64,000 nucleotides of DNA from Bacillota bacterium (GTDB lineage Bacteria > Bacillota > Clostridia > Saccharofermentanales > Fastidiosipilaceae), in the NCBI GenBank assembly GCA_023420115.1, contig JAEZWR010000006.1:62001-126000 (forward strand). Reading direction: 5' to 3'. Position 1 is the stretch's first letter. The number at the start of each line of letters is the position of its first letter. Under the pieces are notes generated by a model. That model made no database searches and had not been told where the DNA came from. It saw nothing but the letters and a program-made list of their open reading frames with translations. The position numbers were made by a program, and so were the translations under genes. Shown here in pieces: positions 17,832 through 26,286 of the stretch.

Positions 17832-18380
17832 CTATTCGTCGAACTTCAGATTTTTCAAAATACTGAATGGATTGCTGTCATCTGTACTATCATCAGCACC
17901 GCACTTAAGTTCAGGTATCTCACACTCATCTTCACAGGCAATAATTGCTGGCAGAGCAAAATTAGCCTGCTCATAAATAATTTCTAGAAAATCCACCGCC
18001 CCACCTTTGATAGGATAAACATATATTTCTTCCTCTTCGTTATAAATTCTATCCTCAAACTTTTCTAGCTCTCTAATATCGACGAGAATTGAATGGAAAT
18101 TTCTATTTATTTTCTGCACAACCCTATTCAGGCAACGAGCACAGCTAGACTCTAAATCAAAATATAGTTCGGAATCCAATCTATATAAACCATACTCTTC
18201 TGTTAGATTAACATTTAAGACCAAATTTTTTGCCCAAGCGTCAAGCAAATCTAATTCGTCTATATTCAGTCTGAATGAAACCCCTGATGGTAGCTGTCTA
18301 AAATTTTCTAAGTCCAAAGTTCCTCTCATCAAATCACTCATCTGAAAAAGAAAATAATCTGAACCCCATTCATATTGCAT
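17832..18380 (-). CDS. yceD: YceD family protein (DUF177), upstream of rpmF
   Basis: The YceD family lies next to rpmF in most bacteria and is linked to 23S rRNA accumulation; its biochemical role is not settled. The 182-residue protein shows the family core: a beta-rich first half with LRSG-like LPSGVSFRLNI, then LYFDLESSCARCLNRVVQKI with the CARC pair, and an acidic second half. Start ATG at 18380 has GGAGGG upstream. It overlaps the end of the upstream exporter gene by 11 bases. The call rests on the Cys motif and on gene context. Confidence 0.82.
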   Translation of the reverse strand: MQYEWGSDYFLFQMSDLMRGTLDLENFRQLPSGVSFRLNIDELDLLDAWAKNLVLNVNLTEEYGLYRLDSELYFDLESSCARCLNRVVQKINRNFHSILVDIRELEKFEDRIYNEEEEIYVYPIKGGAVDFLEIIYEQANFALPAIIACEDECEIPELKCGADDSTDDSNPFSILKNLKFDE

Positions 18381-18858
18381 TATTCTTCTCCCTCCGTTCC
18401 TTATAAAGTTTCATCAACTTAAGCTTACAACGAAAATATAATTTAGTTAAAAAGTCGGAACTAAAAACAGCCAAGGCGATCATCGCAGCTGTCATTACTG
18501 TTAGATAGGTATATTTTCCTGCCATAACATTGTCGTTTCTCATTACATAATAGACGGCTCGATATATAGCAATTCCTGGGACGAGAAGAAAAAGCGACGG
18601 CAACAATATTACAGTAACTGGAATTTTAATCTTTCGTGCTGCAACTTGGGCGCAAAGAGAAATAAAAATTGCTGAAGCATAAACCGCTGTCGGTTCACTA
18701 TCTGATTGAATTTTTACAAAAAGGTATATAGCCCATGAAATGACTGCAACAAAACCGCAGGAATAACGAATATTTTTAGGAGCATCAAAGATCATTGCTG
18801 CTGTATAGACAGAAAAAAATGCACCAATTAATTGAATTATCACTTGAGTTGCGGTCAT
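18370..18858 (-). CDS. yjjB: ThrE/YjjB-type exporter small subunit (DUF3815)
   Basis: Small membrane protein of 162 residues with about four hydrophobic segments (roughly 5-25, 30-50, 78-98, 115-140). The segment IPVTVILLPSLFLLVPGIAIY matches the C-terminal half of ThrE-type threonine/serine exporters, found as a separate protein (YjjB) in many bacteria. AAGGAG lies 10 bases before the ATG. It follows the large subunit by about 115 bases on the same strand. E. coli YjjPB exports succinate and ThrE exports threonine, so the substrate here is open. Confidence 0.8.
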   Translation of the reverse strand: MTATQVIIQLIGAFFSVYTAAMIFDAPKNIRYSCGFVAVISWAIYLFVKIQSDSEPTAVYASAIFISLCAQVAARKIKIPVTVILLPSLFLLVPGIAIYRAVYYVMRNDNVMAGKYTYLTVMTAAMIALAVFSSDFLTKLYFRCKLKLMKLYKERREKNNAI

Positions 18859-18973
18859 TCAATATATTCTCCTTCTGTTGATTATATTTTCTTACTTCTT
18901 AACTTATTTCATATAAAAATTTGTTAAATTACAGATGAAATTGAATCAAGCTCTATCAATTTCAATCTGACCA

Positions 18974-19801
18974 TTACAAATATGCGTTGAACAAAGCCAG
19001 CGCAAGTGCAACACCTAACGCCAGACCCATGGCTGTAAATGTAGCTTCGAGAGCCCTTGCTGCAGCTGATATATAGTCACCGTGAATAACATCTCTTATC
19101 GCATTGGTAAAACTTGTTCCAGGTAATAATGGCATCAAAGCACCAGCAATAATTATATCCAGTGAGACCGCTGGCAAAAAATATCGAAGAGTTATAACAG
19201 CGATCGCAGCACCTATGAATGATGATAAAACATTGGCAACGAAGCCCTCTATCCTAACGAAACGAACAAAGGCATTAACCAAAATAATACCTAGAGCTAT
19301 CGGAATTGCTCCAAGCCCTGCTAGAAGATCTCCACTAAGAAGCAGCGCGAAAGAACAAATCATCACAATAATCGCAATATTCTTCTCCAATCCACTATAA
19401 ATTGGTCTCGATAGTCTATTCATTCTTGCAGCCGCCTCTGCGAAGCATATTTTCTTACTCACTAAATCCCTTGAAATTTGATTGACTTCTGCGATTCTCG
19501 ATAAGTGAAGACTTCTCACTTTCACTCTGCGTACTTCGGTATATGCGCTATCACCCTCATTCATTATTACACTGGCAATAAGACTAGTACCGAGTGCTGT
19601 TACCTCATATTCACTAGCACCAGAGAAGCGCAAAATAATATTCATTGTATCTTCCACTCTATATGTTTCGGCACCAGAACTGAGAAGAATAGATCCAACC
19701 TGCATGACCAACTTCATAACAGTTTGAGCACTAAGCTCTCCATCTTCTACTAATTCAACCGGATCAATCTTTTCGATTGGAGCTTGTTTACGAAGTAGCA
19801 T
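18974..19801 (-). CDS. yjjP: ThrE/YjjP-type exporter large subunit (DUF1212)
   Basis: Partner of the small subunit just downstream. The 275-residue protein has a soluble N-terminal part with the family signature LLSSGAETYRVEDTMNII at about residues 37-54. The conserved SASE-like VTALGTS strand and the ISRDLV segment follow. About five hydrophobic helices fill residues 140-275. The segment LMPLLPGTSFTNAIRDVIHGDY is diagnostic of the family. GGGAGG sits 5 bases before the ATG. Likely substrates are a small amino acid or dicarboxylate. Confidence 0.83.
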   Translation of the reverse strand: MLLRKQAPIEKIDPVELVEDGELSAQTVMKLVMQVGSILLSSGAETYRVEDTMNIILRFSGASEYEVTALGTSLIASVIMNEGDSAYTEVRRVKVRSLHLSRIAEVNQISRDLVSKKICFAEAAARMNRLSRPIYSGLEKNIAIIVMICSFALLLSGDLLAGLGAIPIALGIILVNAFVRFVRIEGFVANVLSSFIGAAIAVITLRYFLPAVSLDIIIAGALMPLLPGTSFTNAIRDVIHGDYISAAARALEATFTAMGLALGVALALALFNAYL

Positions 19802-19987
19802 GAGACCTCCCAGTGAAAATTATCATAATTATTATACCTGCAAACAGCATTAACAAAGAAGAAAAAAAATAAAAATATCCTCAACAATGAAAAATTCTAA
19901 GCCCCCAAAACAAGTATCTTCTACTTAATACAAAATATCGTGCTATCATATGAATCAACACATTGTAAGTAAGGATTATTATTTGAT

Positions 19988-20749
19988 ATGAAATACGCCG
20001 TTGTAGTTGGAGCATCTTCTGGTCTAGGTAGAGAAGCCTGTCGCCAGCTGGCTTTGGAGCAGAATGTAGATGAAATATGGTTAATAGCTAGACGTGAAGA
20101 GCGCCTAAAAGAACTCGCTTCTACACTTCCCAAACCGAGCAAAATATTCGCTATAGATATTTGTAATTATGGCGAGTTAATTCCACTAATAGACGCTCAT
20201 GAGGTAGCACTTTCGAATGGTAATACTCTGACTTGGTTGGTTCTTGCTGCCGGTAGAGGCATCCCCTCAAGATTCGATGATAAACCAGAATATCTAAGTA
20301 CAATCAACCTAAATATCGAGGCTCTAACCCACATGGCATCATTTTTTTTGCCATATCTCAAAGGAAATGCGCTACTTTTTTCTTCTGTGGCGGCCTTTTT
20401 ACCTCAACCTGGGTTTGCTGTTTATGCTGCTAGCAAATCATATGTACTCAGTCTCTCTAGGGCGCTCAATTGCGAATTTAAGAATGCAACAATAACAGCA
20501 GTGTGTCCAAACCCAGTTGAAACTGAATTTTTTCTTCAAGGTGATAATCAAAGAGAAATATCTAGAATCAAGAGCATAGGTGTTGAGTCAGCGGAAAAAG
20601 TCATATCTACAGCAATCAAAAGAAGCAAGAAAGGGAAGGATATTTCTATAAGTTCTCCCATAGCCAAATTAATTAATTTTTTCGCTAAGATACTTCCTCA
20701 TTCATGGATATTAAAATTAGGTCAAAAGGTAAAATTTTTCGAAAGCTAA
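19988..20749 (+). CDS. Short-chain dehydrogenase/reductase (classical SDR)
   Basis: NAD(P)-dependent oxidoreductase of unknown substrate, 253 residues. The dinucleotide-binding glycine motif is GASSGLG near residue 8. A Ser in FSSVAAF and the YAASK motif give the catalytic Ser-Tyr-Lys set. The LVLAAGRG strand replaces the usual NNAG. The C-terminal 40 residues are hydrophobic and basic and could touch the membrane. Closest general group is YqjQ-like SDRs, by impression only. It stands alone on the plus strand; the Shine-Dalgarno AAGGA is about 12 bases from the ATG. Confidence 0.85.
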   Translation: MKYAVVVGASSGLGREACRQLALEQNVDEIWLIARREERLKELASTLPKPSKIFAIDICNYGELIPLIDAHEVALSNGNTLTWLVLAAGRGIPSRFDDKPEYLSTINLNIEALTHMASFFLPYLKGNALLFSSVAAFLPQPGFAVYAASKSYVLSLSRALNCEFKNATITAVCPNPVETEFFLQGDNQREISRIKSIGVESAEKVISTAIKRSKKGKDISISSPIAKLINFFAKILPHSWILKLGQKVKFFES

Positions 20750-20782
20750 ATCTAATGATAATGTAATTTAGCCAAATAAGAA

Positions 20783-20811
20783 TGAGGAGCCCAGTATCAA
20801 GGAACTCCTCA
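20783..20811 (+). terminator. Weak hairpin downstream of the SDR gene
   Basis: TGAGGAG pairs with CTCCTCA across a 15-base loop. No T-tract follows on the plus strand, so it is only a possible terminator. The rest of the gap to 21063 is AT-rich without a gene, ending in a short 9-base tandem repeat and a clear GGAGG for the amylase gene. Confidence 0.35.
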
Positions 20812-21063
20812 CCAATAAGAAAGAAAAGAATGAATGATTGATTGTCTTTAGCCAATCATCTTTAGTATACGTATTAAATTAGATTTGAAAAGATACAATT
20901 ATTCTTTTTACAAAGTTTTTTTAATTTAATCACAAATTTAGTCTATCGTAGGTTGGGTTTAGTTATATGCACACAAAGTGCTTTTTTCATATGCTAGTTT
21001 TCCTAACTTTACTTTATTGCGATATTGGCGATATTGGTGATTTCCTAATCTGGAGGTTTATTT

Positions 21064-22785
21064 ATGAATGCAGTTATGCTACAAAGTTTCGATTGGTATC
21101 AAAGTGATGACGGGCAATTTTTTAACAAACTTGCTAAAAGGGCCGCTGAACTTAAAAGTCTTGGTATTAATGCGGTATGGCTTCCTCCTGTATGCAAGGC
21201 GACTGGAACTAATGATGTAGGATATGGAGTGTACGACTTATATGATCTCGGTGAATTTGATATTAAAGGTGCAAGAAGAACAAAATATGGAAGCAAAGAA
21301 GAGCTTCTAGCCTGTATAGATGCGTTGCACCAACAAGGTATATCAGTTTATGCCGATCTAGTTTTGAATCACAAAGCTGCCGCCGATTATACTGAGCGCT
21401 GCCAAGCAGTAAAAGTAAACCCCAATAATAGGAACGAAAACATCTCTGATGCTCACGAGATTGAAGCATGGACTGGTTTCAGTTTTCCAGCGAGGAAGGA
21501 TAAATATTCTGATTTTAAGTGGCACTGGTATCATTTCACAGGTGTAGATTTTGATAATGCTACTGGTGAAAATGGTGTTTTTCGCATCTTGGGTGACGGC
21601 AAGTCTTGGTCTGATGATGTATCTGCTGAAAATGGCAACTTTGACTATTTAATGTTTGCCGATATTGACTATGCTCATCCAGAAGTTATAGAAGAAACGA
21701 AACGCTGGGCTGAGTGGTTCATAAAAGAAACTAATATCGACGGCGTGAGGCTTGATGCAATTAAACATATCGACACTTCCTTTATGAGTGATTTCATCTC
21801 CCATATTTTAAATGGAAATATCAGCAAAGAGAATTTTTATGTTTTCGGTGAATATTGGATAAGAGATCCAGAATCAAATTCAGAGTATTTATATAAAACT
21901 GACTACGATATCGATCTTTTTGATGTCGGCCTACACTTTGCTTTTTTTGATGCTAGCACACAAAAAGAGAATTATGATCTACGCAAATTATTTGACCAAG
22001 CTCTTGTCAAAATACACCCGGCAAAAGCTGTCACATTCGTCGATAACCACGATACTCAGCCCGGCCAAGCTCTCACAAGTTGGGTCGAAACATGGTTCAA
22101 AGCTATCGCATACGCTTGTATTTTACTTAGAAAAGACGGTTATCCTTGCCTATTCTCTGCGGACCTCGACGGAATGAGTGGACCCTATCCTCAGCCGGCA
22201 CAAAGAGAGTCACTGGAGAAACTTCTAAAATTGAGAATGGCTCTCGCTTATGGAGATCAAGATGATTATTTGGAAGACCCTCACTGTATAGGTTTCGTGC
22301 GCCACGGTGAGGACTTAAGAAATGGTGAAAGACATAAATTAGCTGTTGTTTTTTCAAATGATGAATGGAGAAAATATGCTCCAGGTGAAGAAAGCTACCG
22401 CCTAGCTGAACAGGCTGCCGCCTCAGCTGATAAGGTTGAGAACGAAGAGTATATGGCGGCTTCTAAAAATAATGATGCTTCAAATTCTGATAATTCAACA
22501 GTCGTTGAGAATAACGAAACAAACTGCCCAAGTAATAAAATATATGACAACCCATCCGAAGCATCGGACAATCCCTGGACTGACAAAGGCTTATTCATAA
22601 CAATGAATATGGGGGTTGATCAAGCAGGGAAAATATTTAAAGATCATTTTTACGTATTCAAAGACGAGCGCGTCATTGTTGACGATAAGGGTCTTGCCGT
22701 CTTTCCTGTTCCAGCTAGAAATTTGTCTTGTTGGGCTGAAGAGAATCTTGATCTTGATAAGCTGATTTCAGATAGAAATAAATAA
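21064..22785 (+). CDS. Cytoplasmic alpha-amylase (GH13, subfamily 5-like)
   Basis: Hydrolyses alpha-1,4-glucans, probably imported or stored maltodextrin or glycogen, since no signal peptide is present. GH13 motifs in order are DLVLNH (98-103), DGVRLDAIKH with nucleophile D231, FGEYW with acid/base E263, and FVDNHD with D330. The start is fixed by GGAGG 7 bases upstream. Residues about 445-510 are a low-complexity insertion rich in Asn, Ser, Glu and Ala, just before the C-terminal beta domain. The 573-residue length is about 60 above the usual cytoplasmic enzyme. A strong terminator follows. Confidence 0.94.
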   Translation: MNAVMLQSFDWYQSDDGQFFNKLAKRAAELKSLGINAVWLPPVCKATGTNDVGYGVYDLYDLGEFDIKGARRTKYGSKEELLACIDALHQQGISVYADLVLNHKAAADYTERCQAVKVNPNNRNENISDAHEIEAWTGFSFPARKDKYSDFKWHWYHFTGVDFDNATGENGVFRILGDGKSWSDDVSAENGNFDYLMFADIDYAHPEVIEETKRWAEWFIKETNIDGVRLDAIKHIDTSFMSDFISHILNGNISKENFYVFGEYWIRDPESNSEYLYKTDYDIDLFDVGLHFAFFDASTQKENYDLRKLFDQALVKIHPAKAVTFVDNHDTQPGQALTSWVETWFKAIAYACILLRKDGYPCLFSADLDGMSGPYPQPAQRESLEKLLKLRMALAYGDQDDYLEDPHCIGFVRHGEDLRNGERHKLAVVFSNDEWRKYAPGEESYRLAEQAAASADKVENEEYMAASKNNDASNSDNSTVVENNETNCPSNKIYDNPSEASDNPWTDKGLFITMNMGVDQAGKIFKDHFYVFKDERVIVDDKGLAVFPVPARNLSCWAEENLDLDKLISDRNK

Positions 22786-22830
22786 TATATATTCAGTAGG
22801 ATTGGCTTTAATTCACAAGAATAGTTACAG

Positions 22831-22859
22831 AAGCGGCGATTAAGGGGCGTCGCTTTTTT
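22831..22859 (+). terminator. Terminator of the amylase gene
   Basis: AAGCGGCG pairs with CGTCGCTT (one G-U pair) and runs into TTTTTT. Confidence 0.85.
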
Positions 22860-23023
22860 ATATATTCTTAATGTACAAAGAATATACAAAATATATTTAC
22901 AGACACTTATTAATCTGTGTTTCATCCTATAGTATAGTGTATGCAGTTATTGAAACCACAATGGTCCGGAAGGCTTATTCATGGAAGTGACACATTCACT
23001 GATGAAAGGAGATTATTTGCTGT

Positions 23024-24241
23024 ATGATTAATGGTAGGTTTAGAAAGAAGCCTGTGGCTATATTATTAGGAATGTCGGCTGTGGCATTTTCTATGGGGAT
23101 GCTATCACTTATACTTGATAGTTCCATATATGGAAAGGGCGCAAATAAAATATTGAGTGGCAAAGGTGAAGTGGCTTTTAAAAATTTTAACAAAGTACTA
23201 GCTCAGATTAATCTTGGAAGGGATGACGAACAAATGGCAAAAAAATTAAAAAATGAGAAGATTCTCGACGGACTTCGCGCTAGCTCTAGATCTAGCAAAG
23301 ACTTGCATACTATTTACTTTGCAGGAGGTTGTTTCTGGGGAACTGAGGCTTATTTTAAGAAAATTCCAGGTGTTGAAGAAACTGAAGTAGGTTATGCAAA
23401 TGGGAATAGTGACAATCCATCTTATGAAGATGTCACAAGAGGGTCCGGGCATAGTGAAACAGTAAAAATTGTATATGATGCAAATGTGGTTTCTTTTTAC
23501 GAGCTTCTCCTACACTATATGAGAACAATAGATCCTACATCCGTAAATCGACAAGGTAATGATATTGGTATACAGTACAGAACCGGTATCTATTTTGACA
23601 AAGATGATATGGATAGCTACAGACAGGCAAGTGTATTCTTGGATAATAAATCAAAAGAGTTAGGTCAGAAGCTAGCAGTAGAGCTCCTTCCTTTAGATCA
23701 ATTTTTCAAAGCCGAAGAATATCATCAAGATTATTTAGACAAAAATCCAAATGGCTACTGTCATGTCAATCTGAGCCTCGCAGATGAACCCTTATTCGAT
23801 GCTACTCCAATAAAGGTCAGTGAAGAAAAACTAAAAGATTTAAGTCCTGATGTTTATAATATCACTCAAAATAAGGGAACAGAGGCACCCTTTTCTCACC
23901 CTTATGATCACGAAACTAGAGATGGAATATACGTAGATGTCGTTACCGGTACAGTATTATTTTCGTCAGAAGATAAGTATGACTCCGGTTGTGGCTGGCC
24001 AGCTTTTAGTAAAAGCATAAACAATTCTCTAATTGACCTCGAGGAAGATTATAGCTATGGAATGTCACGCATTGAGGTCCTAAGTAAAGATGGCAATCAT
24101 TTGGGGCATGTTTTTTCTGACGGACCCAGTGAAAAAGGTGGTCTGCGTTATTGTATAAATGGTGCCTCTCTCCGCTTCATACCAAAAGAAGAAATGAAAA
24201 ATGAGGGCTATGGAGAATACTTAGCACTTTTTAAAGACTAA
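23024..24241 (+). CDS. msrAB: Exported MsrA-MsrB methionine sulfoxide reductase fusion
   Basis: Repairs oxidised methionine in proteins; the MsrA half reduces the S form and the MsrB half the R form. Residues 10-32 are a hydrophobic anchor or signal segment, so the enzyme should work outside the cytoplasm. MsrA covers about 95-250 with GGCFWGTE and catalytic C103. MsrB covers about 275-400 with SGCGWPAF and catalytic Cys at RYCIN (about C377). The zinc CxxC pairs of many MsrB proteins are absent. AAAGGAG lies 12 bases before the ATG. No electron-donor thioredoxin-like or CcdA gene is adjacent. Terminated by a bidirectional hairpin. Confidence 0.93.
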   Translation: MINGRFRKKPVAILLGMSAVAFSMGMLSLILDSSIYGKGANKILSGKGEVAFKNFNKVLAQINLGRDDEQMAKKLKNEKILDGLRASSRSSKDLHTIYFAGGCFWGTEAYFKKIPGVEETEVGYANGNSDNPSYEDVTRGSGHSETVKIVYDANVVSFYELLLHYMRTIDPTSVNRQGNDIGIQYRTGIYFDKDDMDSYRQASVFLDNKSKELGQKLAVELLPLDQFFKAEEYHQDYLDKNPNGYCHVNLSLADEPLFDATPIKVSEEKLKDLSPDVYNITQNKGTEAPFSHPYDHETRDGIYVDVVTGTVLFSSEDKYDSGCGWPAFSKSINNSLIDLEEDYSYGMSRIEVLSKDGNHLGHVFSDGPSEKGGLRYCINGASLRFIPKEEMKNEGYGEYLALFKD

Positions 24242-24273
24242 TGGTTGTAAATAAATTATCATAAGTAATGAAA

Positions 24274-24347
24274 TAAAAAAGAGAGTGCATAAATTTCATG
24301 GTTAGATTCGCTCTATCATCGAAATACTATGCCACTCTCTTCTTTTA
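24274..24347. terminator. Bidirectional terminator between convergent genes
   Basis: GAGAGTG-CAT and ATG-C-CACTCTC pair with one bulged base across a long loop. TCTTTT follows on the plus strand and TTTTTT on the minus strand, so it can serve both msrAB and the converging gene at 24452. Confidence 0.75.
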
Positions 24348-24451
24348 CTAGTTAAATATATCTATTCACCTATTTTATTAATCATAGTAATACCTAAGTC
24401 AGCATACCAATAAGTATCTATAATTTTGAAATGATATAAAATTAAGTAAAA

Positions 24452-25231
24452 TTATTTAGTCAAACTCAAATTTTCAGCCAACTCAGATAGAATATCAGAT
24501 GAATTTTTTACACTATCAAAATCAACTGCAATCTCCATCTTCCCACCTTTGTATTGTTCTAACAAAGTCGCATCATCCAACAAATAATCCACATATAAAT
24601 AATAAAAGTACCTGCTCTTGCCCACTCTATTTATTTCAGACATAATCAGATATCTATCCTTATTATCTACCCCATCTTTTATTCTGTGATGAGTTTCTTT
24701 GTTAAATCTCTTATTCTTCATCTTCACATTCGAAACATCAAGCAAATCAATTCTCTTAAACACAAAAAACATATGACTGCCACTCTGCTCATCTTCAGCT
24801 AAATAATGATCGAAATCATATATTTCTTTCCGTAGCAAATCCCCACTATCCTTCTCTTCATCCAGTCTATTTCTAAATAAAAGTAGCTTATCACCAGCTA
24901 TCTTAAACATTCTATAATCAGATATAGTAGCAACTTCACCTTCTAAAGACTGCGCTGGCTTCTCTGTAGCTTCCACTGTAGACTCCACTGCGAACTTATC
25001 TTCAGAATCTTCACTTATATTTCGACCTAGGGGTAACCAAAGTCCTGACCACGCTCTAAAATTAGAATAATGCTCTACACGCTCTTCCCTCTCACTCGCC
25101 AAAACCTTATCAGATTTATTCAGTTCATTCCCTCCTAGATGACAGCAATCCTCCGCCTGAATACCGCGAGGAAAGATCGCAAACTGAAATAAAACTAATA
25201 CTAACAACAAAGACAAGCAAAATTTTTTCAT
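24452..25231 (-). CDS. Secreted protein of unknown function
   Basis: I do not recognise this protein. Its 259 residues begin with a signal peptide whose hydrophobic core is about 5-20 and whose likely cleavage is after IQA at about residue 26. Two cysteines follow at once (EDCCHLGG), not in a lipobox context. The rest is charged, with an acidic stretch around 75-95 and a mixed alpha/beta C-terminal half. The start has GGGGGGAG upstream. It lies 52 bases downstream of a membrane-protein gene on the same strand, and the two probably form one unit. Confidence 0.75.
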   Translation of the reverse strand: MKKFCLSLLLVLVLFQFAIFPRGIQAEDCCHLGGNELNKSDKVLASEREERVEHYSNFRAWSGLWLPLGRNISEDSEDKFAVESTVEATEKPAQSLEGEVATISDYRMFKIAGDKLLLFRNRLDEEKDSGDLLRKEIYDFDHYLAEDEQSGSHMFFVFKRIDLLDVSNVKMKNKRFNKETHHRIKDGVDNKDRYLIMSEINRVGKSRYFYYLYVDYLLDDATLLEQYKGGKMEIAVDFDSVKNSSDILSELAENLSLTK

Positions 25232-25283
25232 ACATCTCCCCCCTTAACATTCACAATATAAAAAAGCGCTCTCGCGTTAAGTT

Positions 25284-26087
25284 CTAATCTCCACTTTCTA
25301 GCTTCATCTTATTTCTATAATGAAGCTTCTCAATAACGATAGCAACCCAAGTTGCAATCAGCAGTGGCTGCATAACAGAATTAATATTTTCAGGTGAAAG
25401 TATAACTTCAAAGGCATTCTTCCAATTGTTCATCTGTGGCAAAATCTTATCAAGAGACTTCAATGTATCAAAAAGCATCTGATATACGACGACATAGATA
25501 GTTAACCACTGTATAAAATACTCACTTATCTCATATTCCTCTTCATTGAGTCGCAATTTGGGTATCCTTTTCATCAAGAAGCGCCTAATACAAACCAAAA
25601 TAATCGCCACGAGCAGAATAAACACAAGTAAGAATATCAGCAATTTGACCGTACTAAATTTAAATCCACTCTCTTTTACTTCACCCGTACTTGTATTATT
25701 ACTTTTACTATTATCAGAATTTAACTCTACTGAATTTTTCCCTGCTACATTTTTCTCACTATTATCTTCATTTAATTCATTCACTTTAGACTCATCATTT
25801 TTATCTTGATCAAAAAGTGCTTCACCACTAGAACTATAACTAGGCTGTTTGTCTAAAAAAGAACTACCTAAAACCTTGTCGACACCAGGTATCCCAGCAA
25901 TTATAAAACCAAGAATAAATGAGCATATTATTAGTAAACATAGTGATATAAAAGCACTCGCCACAGTCATTCCGACAAAATTAAATAAGACTTTGATAAA
26001 TGAAAATGAACCTTTTTTTCCATAGACAAGTCTTCCCATAATAAAAAGACATAAAATAAGAAACACTAATAGCATTAAAATTTGCAT
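25284..26087 (-). CDS. Membrane protein of unknown function with Asn/Ser-rich linker
   Basis: Not recognised. The 267-residue protein has hydrophobic segments at about 1-20, 30-70 (two helices), 150-165, 195-215 and 235-255. A polar linker rich in Asn, Ser, Glu and Lys lies at about 85-140. The linker probably lies outside the membrane between two helical halves. It is upstream of, and likely co-transcribed with, the secreted protein at 24452. Such a pair could be an envelope complex, but nothing in the sequence gives a function. Confidence 0.7.
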   Translation of the reverse strand: MQILMLLVFLILCLFIMGRLVYGKKGSFSFIKVLFNFVGMTVASAFISLCLLIICSFILGFIIAGIPGVDKVLGSSFLDKQPSYSSSGEALFDQDKNDESKVNELNEDNSEKNVAGKNSVELNSDNSKSNNTSTGEVKESGFKFSTVKLLIFLLVFILLVAIILVCIRRFLMKRIPKLRLNEEEYEISEYFIQWLTIYVVVYQMLFDTLKSLDKILPQMNNWKNAFEVILSPENINSVMQPLLIATWVAIVIEKLHYRNKMKLESGD

Positions 26088-26183
26088 TAATCAGACCTCA
26101 CGAGAAATTACAATTTTATTTATTATAGTTTATTCGCTTTGCGTTTTTCATTTCTTTTCATATTTTTCTTTTTCCCACAAAGA

Positions 26184-26225
26184 AACTGACCCCACTTCTC
26201 TCTATACGAAAAAGTGAAGTCAGTT
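26184..26225 (-). terminator. Terminator downstream of the first fucosidase gene
   Basis: Minus strand AACTGAC-TTCACTT pairs with AAGTGGG-GTCAGTT (14 pairs, two G-U). The following T-run is short (TTTCTTT). Confidence 0.65.
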
Positions 26226-26286
26226 CCACTAAGCAGATCTAATATTTATTTCAGCGAAAGCAGGTATACTCTTCTATAAATAATTT

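Noticed and set aside
20783..20811. T-box or other riboswitch leader before the amylase gene
   Set aside because: The hairpin is simple and lacks T-box or known riboswitch core sequences.
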